This document shows positions 36,601 through 49,300 of a DNA stretch of 64,000 nucleotides, piece by piece. Numbering within the stretch: position 1 is the first letter of the stretch; every line of letters starts with the position of its first letter. This DNA comes from Pterobdella sp. o SKG-2022 (Eukaryota; Annelida; Clitellata; Hirudinida; Piscicolidae): the NCBI GenBank assembly GCA_964035795.1, contig OZ038322.1, positions 21,448,918-21,512,917 on the forward strand, read 5' to 3'. The notes below the pieces were generated by a model. The model saw nothing but the letters and a program-made list of their open reading frames with translations, was not told the DNA's origin and ran no database searches. Both the position numbers and the translations under genes were made by a program.

Positions 36601-39600
36601 ATAAAACTAGAATGAAGGAAATAATGTTTCAGCATCACTTTGTTATATCTGATGATGGTGGTTGAGAAAACTATAATAACAGTGATGAGCCACGAAGAAA
36701 CGATGAGTGTGGGTGGAAAAGAAAAAATAGAACGTCAAAAAAAAATATATTTGAAAAAAATATTTTAATGAAAACACAAAAAACAATTAAATTTGATGGT
36801 GAAAATGGGCTTTAAAAAAAGCATAATTGTAGGTGATGAAAATATATAACTTAATTGACTTTCAAAGAAGCTGAACAGTGACGTAGAGGGTATTGAATAT
36901 GGCCAATGTGGGAGATATCTATGGAGACATAAAGGAAATGCTCTTATTTCCAGAAAAAAATACTCACGAAGAATAGATTAGAATAAGCGTAAATATAAAA
37001 AAATTTAGAAATATTGTATAAAATTTAAGTGTTAAGCTCTAACTATGAATTTAAGGAAAAAACTATTTATCAAATAACTAAAAGAATGAAATAGAAACAA
37101 TTTAAATACATTCAAATATACGTATATGGATGAGCGATAATAATTTTTTCATAAAAGATAAATTAATTTCAATTCTTACTCTGTAATATTATCTTCATAA
37201 CTCTGGAATTATCGTAGATAATATTTAATGGCTACCATCCTTGTTGGTGACAGTCTAACTTTCGTCTTTTTATTCTTTGTAAGCTTTCTCACCCATTTAC
37301 TTAATGTTTCATCTTATTTTATATTTAATATAATCATATTTATTTGTGTTTTTTATATGTAATATTCAGCTCCAAGTACTATGTTTCATTGTCCACTCTC
37401 AAAGTTCCTTCTCCTCTATTGATAATTACTTATATCTAACACCTCTTGCATTGTCATTATAATCTTCTGAAATTTTATGGTTGTCATTTTTAATAGACTT
37501 GAATAAGGATAAATTATATGAATAAAAATTCATAATGGAACAATATATTTTGTCATTGAAGTCTAGTATTTGTGCCTGCATGAAAGTGTGAAATGATGAG
37601 ATGAATAAAAGAAAAGGTGAAATAGAATAAAAAATAATTTAGAAATAACTCATCCGAGCAGAAAAATTTTTTTACTGTAATATCAAAAGTTTGTGAAAAT
37701 ATATTAATGAAATCTTTCTCAAGATCCTTGAATGTTTAATTAACAATATGTTAAACTTGATGAAAACAACGTACATCGCTTCTTTTATTGAGATTATTTA
37801 ATTGATTTTCTAAATGAAAGTTTTACCAAAAAATTCTCAAAAATACAATCATAAAGGCTTTTTTTAATTCTTCATAAAAAGTAGATTTCAAAATATTTTC
37901 TTGAGATTCTAAAACTTAGCGATAGTAAAAAATATTAATACTCCATTTGGGGTCTTATTCAGATTGTTTCTCAAACTGCTCATGAAACAAGTAAGCACTT
38001 CAACGGTAGAATTTTTAAAATGTTGATCTTATGAAAATAATAGAAAAAAAAATTATTTTCGCTAATACCATTTGATTTAATACGTCAAAACGAGACGTTG
38101 AAAAACTCAAAAATTTTCGTATTGAATCAAAGAGATTCAAACATATGGTGGCAGCAACTCGTTTTCAAGTATTGCCATTGCTTTGCAAACAGTTTCTGGC
38201 TCAAAGGTAGCTGTTCAAACCCGCAGAGAACTTGCACATTTTTCCCCAATTGCCACATATAGGAAAAGATTCAAGATTCGGGATGAATATATGAGTGAAA
38301 GTATTAGAAACATGAATTTTTTCATGTCGTTTCATGCTACCTACACTTTTGCAGACTTTTCCAAAAATGTTACAAATATTGCTATATGGGTGGGCAAATA
38401 GAATTCTGACGAGTAGTGTACACTGAGCTGACCTTCTCATGCTTGGCCGGAGATACACGACGTCGATGGGACCTTAAATGACTCAGAAAACCCGCCTTGT
38501 TCAAAGATGGTCTCCCACCTTGACCGCACGTTAGTTCTGTTACATGCTCAGTGATGATTTTTTTCCGAAGCTCGCATTTAAGCCTAGCGGGTTCCATCTG
38601 CTCTTCTCAAAACGACTGGCTGCTGCAAAAATTACTTTTCTCCAAGTTAACCTGTTTTGCGCTTGTATTTCCCATGATTCTGAGTTTATGCCGCATTTTT
38701 TGAAGGTTTGTTTCAAGCAATCTTTGAATCGTATTTTGGGTTTGTGAGCCAATCTTTTGCTATCGGTAAGTTGCCCATAAAATATTTTCTTTGGAATCCG
38801 TTCGTTGGGCAATCTTACCAAGTGCCCGCTCCATCTGAGCTGTTGTTTGGAATTTAGGAATTCGATGCCATCTCAAGTATTTCGGTGTCGTTGATGTGCA
38901 TCTGATATTTTATGTCCAGAATTTTACGCAAACACTGTAAATCAAAACAGTTTTCTTCAAACTGATAGTCAACTCCAACGCAGTGCACGCAGCTTCAAAA
39001 GAATCCATCAGGTGCTGCATTTCCATTTCGATGTGAGTCAACAAAGCACAGTCGTCTGCATAAAGCAATACACGTATCACCCTCATCATTTTTTTGGTGC
39101 TGGCAGTGAAACGTTTGATGTTAAAAAGCTTACCAGTGGTTCGATAGTAAATGTAGACACCTTCGCTACTATCCTTGAAAGCTAATTGAAACACCATAGA
39201 AAAATAAAGCGCAAATAGTGTTGGAGCTAGTGTATCTCCCTGCTTGACACCATTTTATACAAGTTTGCCCTCGACATTCAGAGTAGTTTTCATGTTGTAG
39301 TGGAAAAGTTTTAAGATAAAAATCAACTTCTCTGGACAGCCTAACTTTCTAAGAATCAACCAAAGAGCTTCACGGTTCACTGTGTCAAAGGCCTTAGTGA
39401 GGTCAATGAACATTTGAAAAGGATCTTTGCGCTGTTTCTGACATTTTTCTGGCAAAATATTATCGGCAATGTGAAGGTTAATTCTTCTGAAAATAATGCG
39501 ACTAAGAATTTTACCCACAACTGATAAAAGTGAGATTCCTCGGTAGTTGCTGCAATCGTTTTTATGACCCTTTCCCTTATAAAGCACAACTAACAAAGAG

Positions 39601-42600
39601 TTTCTCCAATCCTCAAGAATAGCCTCAGTTCTCCAAGCTGTTTGTAATAGTGTAGTCAGACGCCCCATCAACACTAAACCAACACAATGAAAGAATTCTG
39701 CAAGAAGGATGTTCATATCAGGAGACTTACCAGAGTTCAGTTTTTGAACTGTCTCTTCCACTTCCTGTGCTGTAATTTCGTCACCCAAAGCGTCTTCAAA
39801 CGGTTTATTTGGAATGGATTCAACTAGCTCTGAATTGAATACAGAAGGTCTATTTAGCAGATCGTCAGTGTTCTTTCCATCTGTTTAGAACGCCGAATGA
39901 GTCGCAAATTAGATGCATATTATCTTAGCTTTTTAAAGGCGTGATAGAAAAACTAGAAAAACCATAAACCTCGCGCAATAGACTGTAAAATATTCTGGTG
40001 TTCTTAGTGTCAGCTGCTAATTGGATCTCATCAGCCCTTTTACTCCACCAAGTATTTTGCATTTTTCTCAATTCGCGTTGTATTTCGGTTTTAATACAAT
40101 TAAACCTGGATTTGAACTTACTAATTCATATGAACCGATCAAACGCTTTGACAAAGCATTATATGCCTTTGACTCAGATTCTAGTAATGACTGTATTGTC
40201 ACGTCGTTTTCATCAAACCAGTCTCGCATTTTACGCTTTCTAAAGCTCAGTATTCTTTTACAAGCACTATATACAGAGACCTTAAAGCCTTTCCATGAAT
40301 TTTCGCAAGTTATATTTTCCATATCACTTATTAGTTCTTTTTTTCACAGCAGCATTTTTTAGACCAGCTACGTTAAGACGTTTAGATAAGTTGATATCAC
40401 AACTACGGCTCCTAGGTTTAATCACAAAGTTCAATTTAGCTCGAACAAGCCGGTGGTCAATCCAACATTCAGTACTCCGCATAGCACGGACGATTTGTAC
40501 ATCAGCTATGTCACGCCTTCTGACCAACAAAAAATCTATTAAGTGCCATTGTTTCGAGCCAAGGTGCAATCAGATAGTTTTGAATTTGTCATTCATTTGG
40601 AAACTAGTGTTGTTATTTGAAACCCCATTTCCATGCAAAAATGTAGCCACATTAAGCCGTTGCTATTAAGTTTTCCAACGCCATGGTTACCTAAAGCGTG
40701 CCAGGTTTCTGCATTTTTTTTGACTCAAGCATTAAAATCGCCCAAGATAACGATTTTATCACCAGGAGGGATCTTAGCAACAAGTTGCTTCAGACCCTCA
40801 TAGAAAGCCATTTTTGTTTCTTCTGATGTGTGTAATGTTGATGCATACACGCTTACAAAAGTAGCATACTGACCACGAGTTAGAGAAACTCTCATTGACA
40901 AAATTAGGTCATTTATACCGCAAGGCAGCTCTTCTAGATAAGAAACAAGAAAGATTTTAACTGCAAAAACCACACTAGATGCTTTTTTACTTCTATGTGG
41001 CTTACCTTTTTTAAAAGAAATTGTAACCTCCGTCTGAAACATTTCCTTCATCTGTCAGTCTTGTTTCAGATAATGCCACGATGTCTAGGCCATAGCGTTA
41101 AAGCTCCCTAGAGGTTAAAGCAGTGCGTTTTTTAGAACGCTTATTCGATGCTGGCAAATCTGAAAGAGTGCGAACATTCTAACAGCCAATCAACGTTTTT
41201 TCTTCTCGCAAAAGCTGGATTACGACCCAGCCCAGGCTGCAATACCATGGAACATCTGTCGCCCCAGACAATGGAACTTACACAGTCTTCAGAGCCCTTA
41301 TTGCTATTGATGCAATTATCATTTTGCCTCATCATAAAATAAAAGATGCCGTTCAAGGCTACAGCCAGCCATAAAACATGCTCACAAAGCAAGGCCTGTG
41401 CCTGATGCTTTTTGTAGTGAGGAAAGGCTTTACACTCAACCAATCCCACTCACACCGCACAGTTGTATTTGTCCAAAAAGAAAAACAAGTTAACATCATT
41501 GGATACAAAAGTGCCACAGGTTTTATTTTGAAGTTGACCTTTTTAGATGTATGATCTGACAAGACCTAACGGGCGTATCTCTCCGGATTTATCTGTAGGG
41601 GTTTACTGCCTTAGCCTTTGTCTTAACCTTGGCCTTCTACAAGGCAGTAGCTAGAGCAATATATATATAAATAAATAAATAAATATATATATATGTACAT
41701 AACATACATCAAAATAAACAAAATATAAATAAAAGTAGCAATAATAAGAAAACAGTATAACATGAATATCAGAAAAAATACAAAGAAATAATTTAATAGC
41801 TTGAAACAATAAATAGGAGTATGATGGACAATAATAATAATAATAACTTGATAATAAAAGTCACTATTGAGATAAAAATTTAAAAAATAAAGAATTTATG
41901 GACGGGTGTTAAGATGAAAGAATATATATTTGCCACTGAGGGATAACAACAAGATTAAATGAGTTTAAAAGACGAATTTATATTCCAAAAATAATATTCT
42001 CTCAACATAGGTGGAGTAAATAAGAATACTGAAAAAATTTGATCTCATTATACCCTTATAAATATAATAGTTAGTGAATGAAAAAAGTGAATATCATACA
42101 ACATATTTTACCTGCATTTGTATGAAAAATAATAAAGTCATTATGAGAAAAAGACAAATTTTCGTATTGAATCAAAAAAATTCAAACATGAAAGACCTTT
42201 AAAATGAAACTTTGATTTTTTCAAAAATTTTGAATTTGAAACAACACAAAAATAAACTCCAATAAATTTGAAATTTAAATTTGGGAAAGTTATTTTGAAA
42301 ACACAAAAAATTGGAATTTTTTGTAGTCATAAATCAAATTTAAAGCAAAAATCTGACTTTCTCAATTTTCGTGTAACTTGAAAAATATTTCAAGCACATC
42401 GAAATTGCCAAATTGAAAACGGCTTTGTATCAGCTTTTGTTATAATTAAAAGCATCTTCAAATTTGAGTGAGACGAGTGATGGATTAGTCTTGATTTAAT
42501 AAGTTGTGAATTATTTTCAGATTATCAAATTATAATTTGAAAGTTGTTAAAAGACAATGGATTATTGATGGTGTAGATCGAGAGGTTGTAAAATTGATTT

Positions 42601-42973
42601 TCAAAAGTTAAAAAAAAATAATCAAATAAAAGCATGTAGTTTCGGTTTCAAATAATTTGCTCTAATCTAATAGATATTTTGCTTCCACGTGAGATAGTAA
42701 CGAGCCATTTAACGGCACACCCATTAAAAGCTTTATGATTTATAGGGTTTGCTTGCCACACGTTGTTGCATGTTTCTTATAATTATTATTTATGGCTTTT
42801 GTCGACTCGTCATAATGGGAAAAAGATTGAAATGTATTTTTAAGAAGAAGCAACTTTCAAGTGATGATGGCGATAATATTGAAAATAATTTTTATTACGC
42901 AAACTTGTTGCAGTTTTGCTCATCAGCAAAATTAGTTGATAAAAAAAAATTGTTTGAAAGAGTTACGCGATAA
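30686..42973 (+). CDS. Possible five-exon single-pass membrane protein, unrecognised
   Basis: Five segments with splice sites and compatible phases: 30686-30754 (ATG, N-terminal hydrophobic stretch FERIIITLIFINYC), 31284-31481 (after CCCTTTTTAG; includes NSCAYNPTKIFENNKSKWIW), 32800-32836 (CTTTGCTCCAG to GTAAGT, LPCVSSIEFSQN), 35937-36031 (AG to GTAAGT; ACIDEQQEHEILKLNVLGSI then PCQHLFHSTIDI) and 42746-42973 (TM segment CCMFLIIIIYGFCRLVIM, basic then acidic tail, TAA). Joined, about 208 residues: signal peptide, short ectodomain with four Cys, one membrane span, cytoplasmic tail. I do not recognise the family. Introns 3 and 4 hold LINE copies. The donor at 31481 is weak. The model rests on phase agreement and codon-like texture only. 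Confidence 0.35.
34436..35395 (-). mobile_element. CR1/L2-like LINE copy E, 3' half, young
   Basis: On the minus strand a single open frame runs from the FADDIT catalytic box (35370) through LNSWFFQSQLKLKPTKSEVI, VTLDGTTLPISSKLKILDVT, FISQIIQSSNFHIYAIKQVR and LQWLPVSQRCKFKLLWLIA to near 34617, ending in GCGCACAG-type/CTATAAAAATCTT and a short AAT run at 34440-34455 (plus-strand view). It is nearly identical in protein to copy G at 52.3-52.9 kb. The 5' cut lies at about 35395, just before the catalytic box, so it is a typical 5'-truncated insertion and cannot move by itself. Confidence 0.93.
38111..38144. repeat. Left direct repeat (probable target-site duplication)
   Basis: 34 nt beginning AAATTTTCGTATTGAATCAA and ending ATTCAAACAT; matches 42156-42189 with two differences (AGAG against AAAA). 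It abuts the 3' end of the minus-strand LINE. Confidence 0.85.
38145..41660 (-). mobile_element. LINE copy F, near full length, with endonuclease, RT and zinc fingers
   Basis: Longer relative of the copy at 1.3-3.0 kb. On the minus strand from high to low coordinate: conserved 5' leader near 41540-41640, an APE-type endonuclease in pieces (VSLTRGQYATFVSVYASTLH and PPGDKIVILGDFNA at 40725-40915; STECWIDHRLVRAKLN near 40450), the reverse transcriptase (NYRGISLLSVVGKILSRI, MFIDLTKAFDTVNREALW, LLYADDCALLTHIEMEMQHL near 39060), the thumb region (LPNERIPKKIFYGQLTDSKR) and a Cys/His zinc-finger-like end (SNICNIFGKVCKSV...H) near 38350. Several frameshifts and a deletion near 38935 disable it. It is flanked by a 34-nt direct repeat together with about 500 nt of AT-rich DNA on its 5' side. 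Confidence 0.92.
41661..42155. other. AT-rich tract between LINE 5' region and right direct repeat
   Basis: TA, AAAT and AAT simple-repeat-rich sequence inside the direct-repeat pair. It may be LINE 5' UTR, a second insertion, or co-mobilised DNA. No coding potential. Confidence 0.5.
42156..42189. repeat. Right direct repeat (probable target-site duplication)
   Basis: Partner of 38111-38144; 32 of 34 positions identical. Confidence 0.85.
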
Positions 42974-45900
42974 CTTTTTGAGAACCTCAAAAGAACGTTC
43001 AATATATTTTCGAAATTGCTTTGTAGTTTCAAAAAAAAAATATAATTTCCATTTGCAAACTCATTTTTTGAAAATTTAATACTCAAAAAATAAATATTAA
43101 CCGGTTAGAAATGGACTGACATTAACTGACTTCTTCCACATAAGTGATTTTTCCAAATGCCCCTGTGCCCCGACTCTTTTATAACTATTGAAAGAAAAAT
43201 GAATTTCTCATTAATTTTCAAAAATAAACTTTGAATAGAAGTATTTAGACTATTGATAGTTTGATCCGTTCTCAAACGCCCACTAGACCAATACCGCCCC
43301 AAAGAGGTGTGCGCCGTTGAGTCCAAGCTGGTCATAAAAAGGCTTTCAAAAAGTACCCCATCCAGCACACTTGATTCTTGTCAGGTTTTATGCAATTTCA
43401 AATAGATTTTTGTATCAACTGAGCTTTTTACAAAAAATTTAAAACAATAAAATCGTAAGCCTACTTTTTGTTTGTGTCTTTTTTAAAGCTTCATTTTATA
43501 TACATACAGCTCAAATAAAAGCTTTTAAAATTAGTTTCAAAACAAATTTCAAGCAATTTGCTTGAATTTAAGTCCAAAAAATGTTCGTTAAGTCAGTTAT
43601 TCAGAAGAGTTTCCACCATATCGGCCGATGGGCGTGACTTTGAGTTAGGAAGACTAATTAAATTCTTTCTCATGAAAAAGCAAATTTTTAATCTAGATAA
43701 AAAAAATCGAATGTAAACTTGACGTCAAATGACAAAATGCTTGAAATGAATTTTTCTTGTTTGATGCCATTTTTATTCTAGAAATACTTGGATGTTGAAC
43801 AGGATTGGCAAGTTTAAAATTAAGAGTAATTTTTTGGCATTGAAGATTTTAAATGAAATCTATCTTTTAGAAGAATTTTAAATTTATTTTAATATTATAT
43901 TTAACGTCTTTCGTATTTAACAACAAACAACAATAGAAAGAAAAAATAATTTTTTCCCTTTTTCGTTTCATTTTCTTTTTTATATAATATTTTTTATTGA
44001 GGTTTTGATAAAGATGTAACCAAAAACTTGCGTTAGATGTCGAAAACAAATGAATTTATTCAAAGATATCAGTTTGAACAAATTTTAATTAAAAAATTTT
44101 TTGTCTTTGTACATTGAAAAAAAATTGTAAACGTTATCATTCGAAATGTTTTATTGTAATGTACTTTCTACTTTATTTACCTACTAAAGCAATTTCAACT
44201 CTTCCATCAACATAAAAAGAAGCAGAAAAATTGGATAAATTTTCACTCAAAAGACTTATTGAAAAACTCCCCATGTGAAACACTTTAAATGACTTCGTCT
44301 ACGATCTATCATCAAGAAATTTCAATTTTGATTGGCTGGGAGTATAAATTATTAGTTGAAGTCGACCATGAGAGTTCAATACTCAAACCCCAACTTCTGA
44401 GTATTAAAATTAAATCAACCATTCGATTGACCTTAACTGGGGTTTCAAACACACAATTGACCGGTTCCACAAAACGCTTTTCGAAAACTAAATAAATGAG
44501 CAATCGAGATGGTATTAACATCCCCTGTTGTTGATTTCATTTATTAACCAATCTCATTTATAAAATTAATCTATTTTAAAAGAAACCATAACAACATGAA
44601 ACATAAGGTTTAAAAATTTATGAATTTTCATAAAACCAATTCGAAGAAATTTGAAGTTACTTCAGTAAGAAAAATTCATCTTAAATAGTTATATACAAAC
44701 TTAAGATGTGAATTTTGTCAACCAGGGTTCAAAGAATGATCGATCGTTGAGAATGTAATTATTTTCCGAAAATAGATTGAACTCGAACGATTTAAAAAAG
44801 TTTGTTCAAAAACATGAAATGTTTTATGTTGTCGGTCCTAACCCATGGAACAAACTTACATACAAACTTCTGCTTCCAAGTACACTTTTTGAAAAAAATC
44901 GAAACAATTCTCTGTGTAGATCCTACAAAAATGTTTAACTTTTTTTCATTTCTCTGTGTATTGTGATCTTTATAGGTTTTATGATAATGTATTAAAAATA
45001 TCTGAATAGACTATATGGTTTAGTGACTGAGTTTTTTCAGTATAATCATACTTGCCTTTATACTGTACTTGAAAAATATATTTAAAAAAAATAAGATTAT
45101 TATGGAAAAAGCTTTAAAGTTCAATGATATAAAAATTAGTTTTGTTTCTTGATTTAGGGTAGTAATAAGCCATTTAGAAAATTTCCACAAAAAAAATTTA
45201 ATTCAATACAAAGTTCGAATAAAAAAAATTTTCATCAAAAAAACTGTTTTTTGAATAATACGCATGCTATAGAAGTTATTTCTACGAAATTTAAACGAGA
45301 GCACTACACACAAATACAACATAAGCTGTAAAGCATGTATCGGGAAGTTGCAACTTGACAATTTATTGTAAATTTTTTTTTTTCATATATTTGACTGAAA
45401 AATTTAATTGAAAACGCAAACAAAGATAAAAAACCAGCACACAGTAAAGGCTGCAAACATACGTATATCACTGCTAATTATTACTGCAGGTTAGCGCAGC
45501 CACTGCCATCAAGTGATCTTTTCAGCCTAAATTTTGTGCTTTTTGTTCAATATATTTCAAACAAGAGTAGAGCCAAAATTTGTAATAAATCATTTTGAAC
45601 ACGAAGTATTGTTTGTAGCGCAATTGTGATGATGAAAAGATGGCTGTTGTGGTTAAAAAATCCGCCAGAATTTATGTTTGCTTTCAATTCGTATATAGAA
45701 AAAGTTTTATGATTCATATTTATTGACGTAAAATACAAAAGCAATAGACGACTAAACTTTGTGTCAAAAATAAACCTAAAAATGCGTATATTAAACTAAA
45801 ACCATTTTTATGCTAATTGAGTCTTATGTGGTAGATACTTATTTGAAGGTATGATTTTCAACGAAAACACATGGGTGCTTTGATTTTATGGCTCTTTATG

Positions 45901-46371
45901 ATAGGTCTGAATAAAATCAAAATGAAATAACTAAATTTGAGTTTTATGCATCGTTTTTCAAAAGCGGATTTTAAGCAAAATGAATCGCTTTTCAACCAAA
46001 CTAAGTGTTGAAATTATCTTGACAAAATGTTAGTTGCAATAAAGACAGCTTATAAATTACTATATACTCGCAAGCCTAGATGAGTAATACACTGAATATT
46101 TTTATTTTATTGATGGAAACATACAATTGTAAAACACCAATGCTTGCATTTTTTTGACCATTGAAACTAAATCATTCCTAGGATTAAAAATGAAATTTTA
46201 TAAACAATCACAAACTACGATTCTTGAATAATTTGAGAACAAATTTTTCTGAAGCCTATTCCATTTGAGAATAATTGAAAATTTGGGTTTGGTACGCACA
46301 AATATATATAACACACATCAACGCACTGTTCGTATTCACGGACAAACAATAAAACTTTTATATATTCTGTT
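42974..46371. other. Intergenic gap with a GC-rich island
   Basis: Mainly AT-rich. An island at 43125-43390 is clearly richer in G and C and open in part on both strands (see findings). An open stretch at 44289-44495 exists on both strands and I cannot assign it. A palindromic AATACTCA/TGAGTATT lies near 44378-44405. No known gene recognised. Confidence 0.4.
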
Positions 46372-49300
46372 TTATTTCTTGTCTGTTTCTGTGAGGCGGA
46401 GATCTTTCAAATCCAATAAATTTTCTAGTTTTTTTACCTTGGCCTTCAAAATCTGTCAAAAACACAAATTTTAAAAATAGAATAATTTAAAATTCAAAAT
46501 ATTCAATAAAGCAGTTTTAAATTTTATGAATTTGAAAGCTTAGAACTTTATAATGATTTATGAACATCTAGAAAAAATAAAAGCACTTAAAAATAAATTT
46601 TTCATGCTAGCCCGCTCAATCCTTTCTTTCGAAATGAACCTAACTTCAAACCTTTATAACCATTTATAACAATAACAATGACACAAAGCTAATATTTCAG
46701 CAAGTTTATCTCACGCTGAAGCATATGAAAGTGGAATGTATTCTTTTTACGTAAACTTATAAAAATTTTTCAACACAAACCAGTTTTTTCTCGTATAAAA
46801 AATAAACTTTTTCCAAATTAAATGCTGAGAAATGAAGTAAATAAACAAAATTTTGCCACTGAGCTTCAGCAGATCATGATATGGTATGGAATAATTGAAG
46901 AACTCAGTGCAACAAAACAAAAAAATTTGAAGCGTTTATATATTTCTTTCAGCATTAAGCTTTGAAAACGCGTTCAAATGAGCTCTATGCTTTTTGAAGC
47001 CTAGAATAATTTTATCTATATATGCTTCATTAGAGAAAAAAACTAGTTGAATTGAATTGATTTGTCTTAAGACCATTTAACTGGATTAATTCAAAGCCGA
47101 ATGAACACTTTGAAGCAAGAAATACTATACCAAACATGGTAGTTCCGTAATAAAAATCTAATAAAAATTTTATAGGATTTTTTATCTTAATTTCTCAATA
47201 AAATTTCAAAATATCAACTTTAAAATATCAACCACGCAAGTATGACACGTGCTGAAAAACATTGTGCATCAAAAAGCTTGCTTTTTTAGAATCGAGAATC
47301 TTGAACATGTTGAACCGGAAAAAAGAAAATGGGCCTATAAAGTTGAAAATGAAATTTAGATAGTCGGTCAAGAAGATGGAAACTGACGAAAGTAATTGTA
47401 AATATAACAAATCGAATTATGCTATCATAAGGATTGCATCAAACATTCATGTCTCTTCATAAAATACCCGGAAATAGACTATACAAATAACTTAAAATAT
47501 TTTCCAGATTTAAAAAAACTGAATAGCCTTGATTAAATTTTATAAAAACGCTCATAAAACTGGAAGTATATTGAATGAGTGCAAAAATATGAAAAAATTA
47601 ATTAATGAACAAATGCCACTACAAAAAAATAATTAATAACTCAAAAATACTTCAAAACAACACTAAGAATGTGTTAATTGAATAATGAAAAACAAATCGA
47701 AATGACACAACGAACATCGATAGTCTCGTCCTTGGAGACCAGAGCCATCTCGAGAGACAGAAGTTTCGTTTGTAGAGTGTTTATGGTGTCAAGTTGACTA
47801 TCACCCTTTTCTTTCATCGCTTTTTTGTTGGCATCTTCATTATTTCCTAAATTAATTTTTTACATGATATGATTATTTAAATTAGGCAAGAACTTCATTT
47901 TTGATAATTAAATTTCTCAGAGACGTTTCCAGGTGTGAAAAAAAGCAAAAGATCTTGAAAAATTAAAATCACAGACAACAGAAAGAATAATTAAATGGAA
48001 TAGAACGATTCTGAAAAGTATAGTTATTGTTTTTAAATTGATAGAGAAAAATGAAATTTGACAACTTTTCAAGTCTAATGCTTGAGAAATATTGAAAGAG
48101 TTGCCAAGCCTTTAATTGTGAAGCTGTCTAGAAACCCGTTGGACAGTAAATAAATTGAAGTGTTGTTTCAATATTAAAAACAAAAACCTTTATTAATAAC
48201 CATTTTTTTCAGTCCATAAAAATATTCAAGTATAAAAAAACTCTTGTGAAACTTGTAATTGAAAAACTTATAAATTAAGAATATTCTATGATTTTAACTC
48301 AAAACTTTTGAGATATTAACAAAAATAATTACTTGCGTAGGAATCTTCCAAATGAGGTTCTGAAAATATGGAATTCATCAGTGAGGGTTTGAAGCAAAAA
48401 TAATTGGAAACAGTTAGGAATAGCTGACATATTAGCTCAAGTATGTGGACTATGAAAATATCAATTTTTGAAATATATTTCTTTAAAAATGACGTTTTTC
48501 ATGTTATCCCATACTAGATGTACTCGAAGCAAAGTCAAAATGACCCCATAAAAATATTAAATAAAAAGTTTCATGGTTTATATTTAAAATGAAATTTAAC
48601 AAATATCATTTTAAAAAATAAGAATTCAATATTTTCCCCATTAGTTCGTCTTGGTTGGCTAACCATGCTTAAGCTTTCGTAGATTTTTTATATCTATGTG
48701 GCTTTTCTCAAGTGCAGCCATTAAAATAAGTGGTGAGTTCAGTGTGATGCCGCCAAATTTTCATGAGTGAGTTTCCATCTAATGGGTATATTTTTTTCAG
48801 TTTCTTTTAGAAAGCTGTTTAGTGCTTATGATTAACGTAATGTGGGTGTTCAATCTTTTATCGAAATTTTACGCTATACTCCGTACAGATGCCCTAGTCT
48901 TATAGTGCCGATTGTCTTCAATCTCGTTACGCTTTTGTTTTTGGTGCAAAAAGGAACTTCAATGGTCAAACATGAAGAAACTATTCAGCTGTATAGTATT
49001 CATAACCACCAGTACACTCTGCTTTTGTTCAGTTGTCCAGCGCTGTATAGAATCCAGTTTTCTTGAGTTTTTCGTATCTTTGAATTTTTTTTTTATTAAA
49101 AAAATCATATTTTTTTGCCTTCATTATTTCTTGATTAAAATCCCTTATATCGAAGAGGTGCTTGAAGTATAAACTTGCCTTCCGCTGCACAAGCACCTCT
49201 CTAGTTGAACGCTCATAAACATTTTATAAAAAAATTATTTTGAAATTATTATTTTTATTTATATTCTATTTTTGTAAAAAAATATGAATTCAAAGTCTAT

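Noticed and set aside
36510..36665. Small plus-strand ORF starting MPRNVLKRARMRKPTAQL
   Set aside because: About 50 codons with biased Lys/Arg/Met composition, no splice links and no homology that I recognise.
43110..43190. Protein-kinase gene from the GTGAFGK string
   Set aside because: No other kinase motif (VAIK, HRD, DFG) was found on that strand nearby.
45420..45540. Possible structured RNA with GGCTGC/GCAGCC pairing
   Set aside because: Stems are short and separated, and I see no H/ACA or C/D box arrangement.
48842..49172. Plus-strand frames at 48.8-49.2 kb
   Set aside because: No recognisable product; the only weak homology in the area is an ankyrin-like fragment on the minus strand.
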